This document shows, piece by piece, positions 58,176-64,000 of a DNA stretch of 64,000 bases. A program made the translations under genes and the position numbers. This DNA is from Cyanoderma ruficeps. Taxonomy: Eukaryota > Chordata > Aves > Passeriformes > Timaliidae. The notes beneath the pieces are model-generated. The model did no database searches. It worked only from the letters and a program-made list of their open reading frames with translations, and was not told where the DNA came from. The stretch is from contig VZDJ01007753.1 in assembly GCA_008694505.1 (NCBI GenBank), positions 16,899,003-16,963,002 of the forward strand, in the 5' to 3' direction. How positions within the stretch are numbered: the stretch's first letter is position 1; each line of letters starts with the position of its first letter.

Positions 58176-61100
58176 TTGTTGCTCTGCTTCCTCACATGCT
58201 CTTCCTGAGTCATTTCCCAAAATGAAAGGTTTGTTTCAGATGCCTCATACAAGATGAGGAAGAGAGGCTGCAATGGCTTGTGGACTGGAAGGATGGACTC
58301 TCTATGATCTACCTGAGTGTTTTGGAGGCAGATGGGGGTTATGAAGTGATGCATTTTGGGGCTGTCTTGGAGCAAGACTCATTTCAGTGACTTGCCTCTA
58401 TGCACAGGGAGAGGCAGCTTTGTTTTGTGGTTGCAGCATGGCAGATGAGTGCCTACTAAATTAAATCTGCCCCCTGACTTGTTGTATGACATAGATAAGT
58501 CATGAACTCAATCCTACAGTCAGGTTTAACTCTAGTGACTTCTCTTCCCAGCCTGACTGGCCTGAATATTGCTAAAAGGTAGTTAACTTCTTATGTAAAA
58601 ATACAGGTCTAAAGGAGAGTCTCTCTTTACCTGTAAAAGTCTAGTTTGGCCTTCTGTGAGTAGCTCTACGAAGTGAAATTTCTTCAAACTGAGCAGAAAG
58701 CAGCTATATAAAATTTCTTCCACCTGGAAATTCCTCTTTATATATTCTACAATGAGGATTTCAGGAGATTCAAGCATGAAAGGATTAGAAGAAGTATGTT
58801 ATTTGTGATGTAAAGTATGTGTCACTTTTGTGCCAGAAAAATGCTTTATAATCATGCCTTAATTAAGCATCACAATCCCTTTTGTGGTGTAATTTCCTCC
58901 ATTCTTCCATGGAAAGAATGGCATGCACTGTCTGACTTAGTGATGGTCACACTAGTCACACCATCAACCACTGACTCAACATTGCTTTGCTTTAGGTGTT
59001 GAGCATAAGAGTGTTGTGTTGAAGCTGAGTGGCATTCCTTCCTTGTTAGCACTTTCATGACCAAACTGAAGAGTGAAAAAGTGAGTTAAGACTGTCTGCC
59101 TGGTTCTGATGGAAGAAGTTTACCAAAAATTATTGTTATATCATCCTTAATGGCAATGATTTAGGCCCAGAGTTGATAAAGGCATTTTTGGGATGCAAAA
59201 GCTTTACCATGGAAATTAACCAGGTGATAAATACTTTTGTATTTCAAAACATAAATGCTGTGCACCAGTCTGTTCAGTACAAATTCAAAGTCACTGGTGT
59301 GAGAAGAGTGTTATGTGTCTGCTTGTAAATACGTGTATTTAAAATATATTTAAAGCCCCTTTGTTAAAATGGCAGAGGAAATCAAGAAGTTCCCAGATCT
59401 AGTTCTCTCTTACTGAGAAAAAAGAGATACCAGCTGAAAGGAATACAGTCGTGGGTGCTACTTATCAAAACGTTGGCAGCACATCACTGTGTAAGATCAT
59501 CTGTGTCATCTGGTCTGTGGTTTCTGTTTGTATCTTTCCTATCTTCTCCTGCAGTCAGCTTTACTTTTTTTTTTTAAAAAAAATGTTTGAATTTATATTT
59601 TAATGTGTTTTTGGTGTGATTCCACAGGAGCTAACTCCTGGCATTCTCATCTGACCAGACTGCAAACATATCTGGTTCAGGTACTCATTCTGCTGAGTAA
59701 ATTCCCTTCTCCTCCATCATTAACTTTCTAGTTTTGTTTCCACAACTAACTTATCCACAAAGTTTTAGGGTTAGAAGAGGCTGTCTCCTGACACATCTTC
59801 TGAATTCCTCACTGCAAAACACACTCACTATGCAAAGTTGAAACCTGGCTGACCGTCAAAGGACAATGTCTTTCCCAGGCTGCTGTTTCCAGCTACCTTC
59901 TCCTCCATGCACCCCGCAGAACAGAAGAAGAGGAACAGATGAGGGGTGAGCACTCTGCCTTTGGGAAAGGCTCTGACCTTAAAATGGATTGCAATTCCAG
60001 CCGAATGGTTCCTTCCCTGGGTAACAGAATTGCATGCCTGGGCTCTGAGCTCTTTGCATTAATTTCATCCCTGCTAAACTTTCCCAGTCAATTAACCATG
60101 TCCATCTCCTGCTCTAGCAGCCACATGTGCCTTTTCTGCCGCAGCAGGGTTTTGAAGCAGTAACTCCCTGCAGCCTTCGCTGCAGCAGTTTTCCTCAAAC
60201 AGCTTCCCTCAAGCATGGTTATCAATCAGGACCTGTCAGGTTTTTTTCCCTCCAATGCATCTATTTTCAGAGCTGTAGAAGTTTGACCTATTGCTTTTGT
60301 CTTTATAAGTACTACTTTTTGCAATAGAGCCCAAAGCTGCATGAAAATTTCAGTCTTAGTATGAGGAGATTCTTCTAAACCTGGATATTTCTTTTGTGTT
60401 CTGTCATTTTGCCTCCCTTGGGTTTTAATTTTGCTTGTCCAAAAGGCCTTGTTAAGCTGGCCAGTAGTTCTTGTGTGGCTGTTCGAGGCAGCACCCGCAG
60501 TGCAGAGTTCTCTGAGTACTTGGCTAACAGGATTTCATTAAAGAGTAGTGAGTTCTTAGAGGCTGGTGTGCAGCCCTGGGGTTTGATGTAGGCTACCTTT
60601 GAAGGGAGTTCTGCATCCACCTCTGGAAGAACAGTTTGGATGCTTGCACTAGAGCTCCCTTGGCAAAGCACCTAAGGGGCCATGAGTGGCTTGAACGTGA
60701 TTTCCTTGCGTGTTGTGCTATGATCAATGGCTAGGCTGCCTATTAAAGCAAGAGTCTGTGCTTTTTGTCTTGAGCATATGGGTGAGCCTGGTTCTGTTTC
60801 TATAGGTACCTATGTCATAAAGGCTGCCATCCTAGTTGCCACTAGCTGGGTCCTGTGTGAGCACTTTCAGACAAGAAGACAAAGACCAAATTGGCCAGAG
60901 CGGCTCAGTTATTGAAATGTAGGTTTAAAAGAGGCTTCCTGGGTCTTATGTCCAGTCCTCTGGTACCATGTCAGATAATCACTTTCATAAACTGAAAAGT
61001 CCTTGTCTTAAATCCCCACTTGGACTGTTTGTTCCCATTACTCCTCTTGGGAGGGTTCCAGAACCCACTGCTCTGGTGGCTGGAAATAGCATTTTAATCC

Positions 61101-62681
61101 CTAGCCTAGCCCTACTTGTGACCAGTTTATTCCCATTTGTTCTGTGGTGCCAGCATGGAGATGTTAGTGTAAATACTATTGCCCCCTCCATATCTTCCTC
61201 TCCACTATGACTTGTACATTTGTGCAACACTATTGTAAGTCCTGTCAGTCTTTGTTTTGATATACCAAGCTTTCTGTGCCATCTTTTCCTTTCCTTTTGT
61301 CACAGAAGTATTTATTGTCTGTGTCATCTCTACTCAAGCTTGGATTACTCGCATTCAGCTTTCTTGAGTGTGAGTAGACAGAGCTGTACTTTGTTCCAGG
61401 TGGTTTTGCCCTCTACAATAACTTTCTTTTTTATCTCTTCTGGGAAAACCTTGCTTTTGCATTTGTTTGTGGTTGTATAGTGCTGCTGGTTCACTGTTAT
61501 CCTGTGGTGGACTAATACTGTTATGTTTCTTCTGTCCTTTCAGCTGTCGTTGAGATGATGATCTGCGAGTTATTAAATGAAATTTATACCGAATTCACTC
61601 CATCTAATTCTTCTTTTCTGATGCTTTTAATTTTCTTGGTGTCCCTTCAGCTTATGTAAGTGGCTAGCTTTTCTCAACACACACACTTTTTGTGCCAAGG
61701 TCATTAATGGAAATACTGATTTCAGCTCCTGGACCAATCCTTTCCAGAACTCCAGAAGTAACTTCCCATCAGCCAATTACTGTGTTCATTCCTCTTTTGG
61801 TAGTTTTTCAGTCTTCTCACCATTCTTTTAATAATTCCAATCTTCTCAGTTTTCAGTAATTTCTCATATACTATTGTATGAAAGATTCTCTAGAAGTCCA
61901 AATAGCTAAGAAGTGTCTTATGGAAGCAAGATGTCAAGTTACTCTGTCACAAGGTATCAATCTTGCATGTTTGTTATTTCCTTGTTCAAGACCGTTCTTG
62001 ATTGTTTTGCACTTAAAAAACTCTGTTAGTAAACTCTAGCTCAGTTAGCCTTACTGATATAATTCCCAAGGCCTGTGTTCTATGACAGTTAACAATGAGT
62101 ATCTTATTTTTCTTGTTATACTCTGGTAATATAGTAGCAACCATGATTTGAGTATCTGATTAAAGAACTTGTTAGTAGAGATACGGTTTCATGTCGCAGT
62201 TCTTGGGCAGAGATGATGTAGAATTTATGCCATGACTGCACAAATGTCATTGTTTCTTCCACCTCAGTCATTCCAGTGAAGCACAGCATTCCTTTAGTTC
62301 TGTGCTTGTACCTATATTGTATTTAATCTATGTACCATTCTAACTGCAAACCAGCTGAACTTTGATTGCTTTTATTTTGATGCCTGAAGAATATCACTGT
62401 TTTTTAATAGCTTTTTCAAGTTGTAACTCTTGACTTTGGCAATTCTCCCTATACTTCCTGACCTTTAAGATCTATTTAAAAAATTCTGTTACTACTGTTT
62501 TCTGCTCCTGAAGGGTATCTGTTTAATTCTGATGTCCTATTTGAAGGCAATTATTCAGCCAATAACTTCTTCAGTCTTTCCATATGAGTTTCAAACAATT
62601 CTTGCATTTTTTCTCTTAAGGAAATTCCCAAAGTTCTGCTGTATTCTGCTCCTCCCATGCTTAAGGAACAGGTTTGAAGTA

Positions 62682-62754
62682 CTTTGTGATGGTGGTGGGT
62701 ACCGTACCTATTCTTGATGTTTTGTGATGGTGATGTTTTGTACCTATTCTTGGA
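62682..62754. repeat. Two-copy tandem duplication, about 36-bp period
   Basis: CTTTGTGATGGTGGTGGG with GTACCTATTCTTGAT is followed by TTTTGTGATGGTGATG with GTACCTATTCTTGGA. It is an imperfect local duplication in DPF3 intron 1. Confidence 0.75.
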
Positions 62755-63021
62755 CTGCAGAAGACTTAGGCTGTGTTGATACTGGGAAAACAGGGATGAT
62801 TCTGTTTAATACTAAGTTGTTTTACTTAATTAGATGATGCCTAAATGTGGCTTTTAAGATTTCATCAGTGTGAAACAATGTTGCATCTTTCACTAGAGTT
62901 GCAACCATTAAGTAGAAATCCAAATGAGCAACATAAAGTTGATTTTTAAAATTGCCTTATTCCATTTTTCTCCAGTGTTACTGGTCTTATTCAGAGAAAA
63001 CTGTGTGTAGTACACACACAA

Positions 63022-63042
63022 ATATATATATATATATATTAG
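63022..63042. repeat. TA microsatellite
   Basis: A short run of TA dinucleotides preceded by CACACACAAA. Simple sequence in DPF3 intron 1. Confidence 0.85.
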
Positions 63043-64000
63043 GTATAATATAGGAAAGAAAGAATGTATTTACACATGGTGTTTAGGAAAACATGGTATT
63101 GTTCATTAATCAATGTCCTTGCATTTTAAACATTTCCATATGCTCCTTACTGATTTATAGCAGTACACGATTCAAGTCTTTTCTACTGGTCAGTTTTACA
63201 AGCTCATAGAAATAGGAAAAAATGATACATATATTCTTTCTTTTTTTTCTTACTATAGGACTTTGGGAACTTTTAAAATATAGCAGTCTTTGGATCAATG
63301 CATATCCCAGAAAGACCTTGCATAAGTGACCTAAAATCGTGTGATCAAACCTCTTCTCCCCTCCCCATCCCTAGAGAGATATTTGTAATTAGATAAAATG
63401 AGGACAGAATATGCATAAGTATCTGTTATGCTGGGATTCCTGCCCAGAAAGGAAACTAATGGCCTGAGCGGGCCATAATCTTTTGCACCCTGTGTACTAT
63501 TGACAAGGCTATGGCTTGAGATGTTGAGAGTTCAGGGGCAGATTTTTGCTGCTGTCTTAGCATAACCTTTCTAAATTGACTGCTTTCCAAAACAAGTGGA
63601 ATTACACAGCCTGTATTTTACTCATCATTCATTGTCAGGGACATTTTGCTTGTGAGAGAGGGCCTGATTCTTCAGTCTTCTGCCTAATGCACTGGAAGTG
63701 AGTTTAAATTACTGCTTCTGTGGCTTGGAAGTGTTACACATTCACTTCGCCCAGATGTAAATGACCACATGAAGTGCAAGACAGTGAAGAACTAGAAGTA
63801 GAGTTGGTAATTTTTTTCCATTTCATCTATCAATTTGCTGCTAGTCACTGGTTCTTCAGAGTGGAGTTCTGTGAACAAATTCATCTCTCTCTCTAGTTCA
63901 ATTAAGTAGCTCTTTAAAGCCTGTGTGACAAGTTGCCTGATACTGTGATACTACACGATATAAGAGGATGGCAAATGGATGGCACTTCAGGAATCTGCTT

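Larger units (their letters stand above)
49676..64000 (+). other. DPF3: DPF3 intron 1 (5' part, continues beyond window)
   Basis: At least 14.3 kb with no further DPF3 exon recognised, consistent with the large first intron of this gene in other vertebrates. The first 2 kb belong to the CpG island. The rest is AT-rich unique DNA with small repeats (53842-53858 T run, 62682-62754 duplication, 63022-63042 TA repeat). It also has at least two segments with clustered transcription-factor words, near 51.83-52.06 and 58.01-58.17 kb. Open frames are short and unsupported. Confidence 0.8.

Noticed and set aside
1..64000. Endogenous retrovirus, tRNA, rRNA, CRISPR or prokaryote-type operon
   Set aside because: I saw no LTR pair, primer-binding site, cloverleaf, direct-repeat array or dense coding. 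The only mobile elements recognised are CR1 fragments.

Overview
The window is vertebrate nuclear DNA, most likely from a bird. It has long introns and intergenic stretches, sparse coding exons with GT-AG borders, and three fragments with the hallmarks of avian CR1 LINEs. It carries three neighbouring genes in the arrangement I recall for human chromosome 14q24: ZFYVE1, DCAF4 and DPF3. I cannot name the species or order from the sequence alone.

Layout: (1) 1-3.4 kb holds the last four coding exons of ZFYVE1 (+ strand), which encode the twin FYVE fingers and the stop codon. The window opens inside an intron, so the 5' part of the gene lies outside. (2) 3.4-12.4 kb is the tail-to-tail spacer between ZFYVE1 and DCAF4. 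I see no gene there, only short repeats, alternative poly(A) signals and one perfect palindromic CRE. (3) 12.4-25.9 kb is the complete DCAF4 gene on the - strand. Twelve coding exons join in phase to a 502-residue protein. The first coding intron appears to use a GC-AG border, and the CpG-rich promoter contains an 11-copy 12-bp GC-box minisatellite. (4) 26.1-48.8 kb is the intergenic space between the divergent DCAF4 and DPF3 genes. It contains a CR1 fragment, AT-rich tracts, an isolated CpG island near 39.3 kb and a pair of matching 46-bp sequences. (5) 48.8-51.6 kb is the large CpG island of DPF3, with the first coding exon at 49644-49675. (6) From 49676 to the window end is the 5' part of DPF3 intron 1, at least 14.3 kb, with several candidate regulatory segments.

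The three genes do not form a pathway. ZFYVE1 encodes the PI3P-binding omegasome protein DFCP1. DCAF4 encodes a WD40 substrate receptor for CUL4-DDB1 ubiquitin ligases. DPF3 encodes a BAF chromatin-remodelling subunit. Their adjacency is conserved vertebrate synteny. I found no convincing RNA gene, CRISPR array, provirus or new protein-coding system. The observations most worth checking are the GC-AG intron, the promoter minisatellite, the TISU/YY1-like start context of DPF3 and the orphan CpG island.
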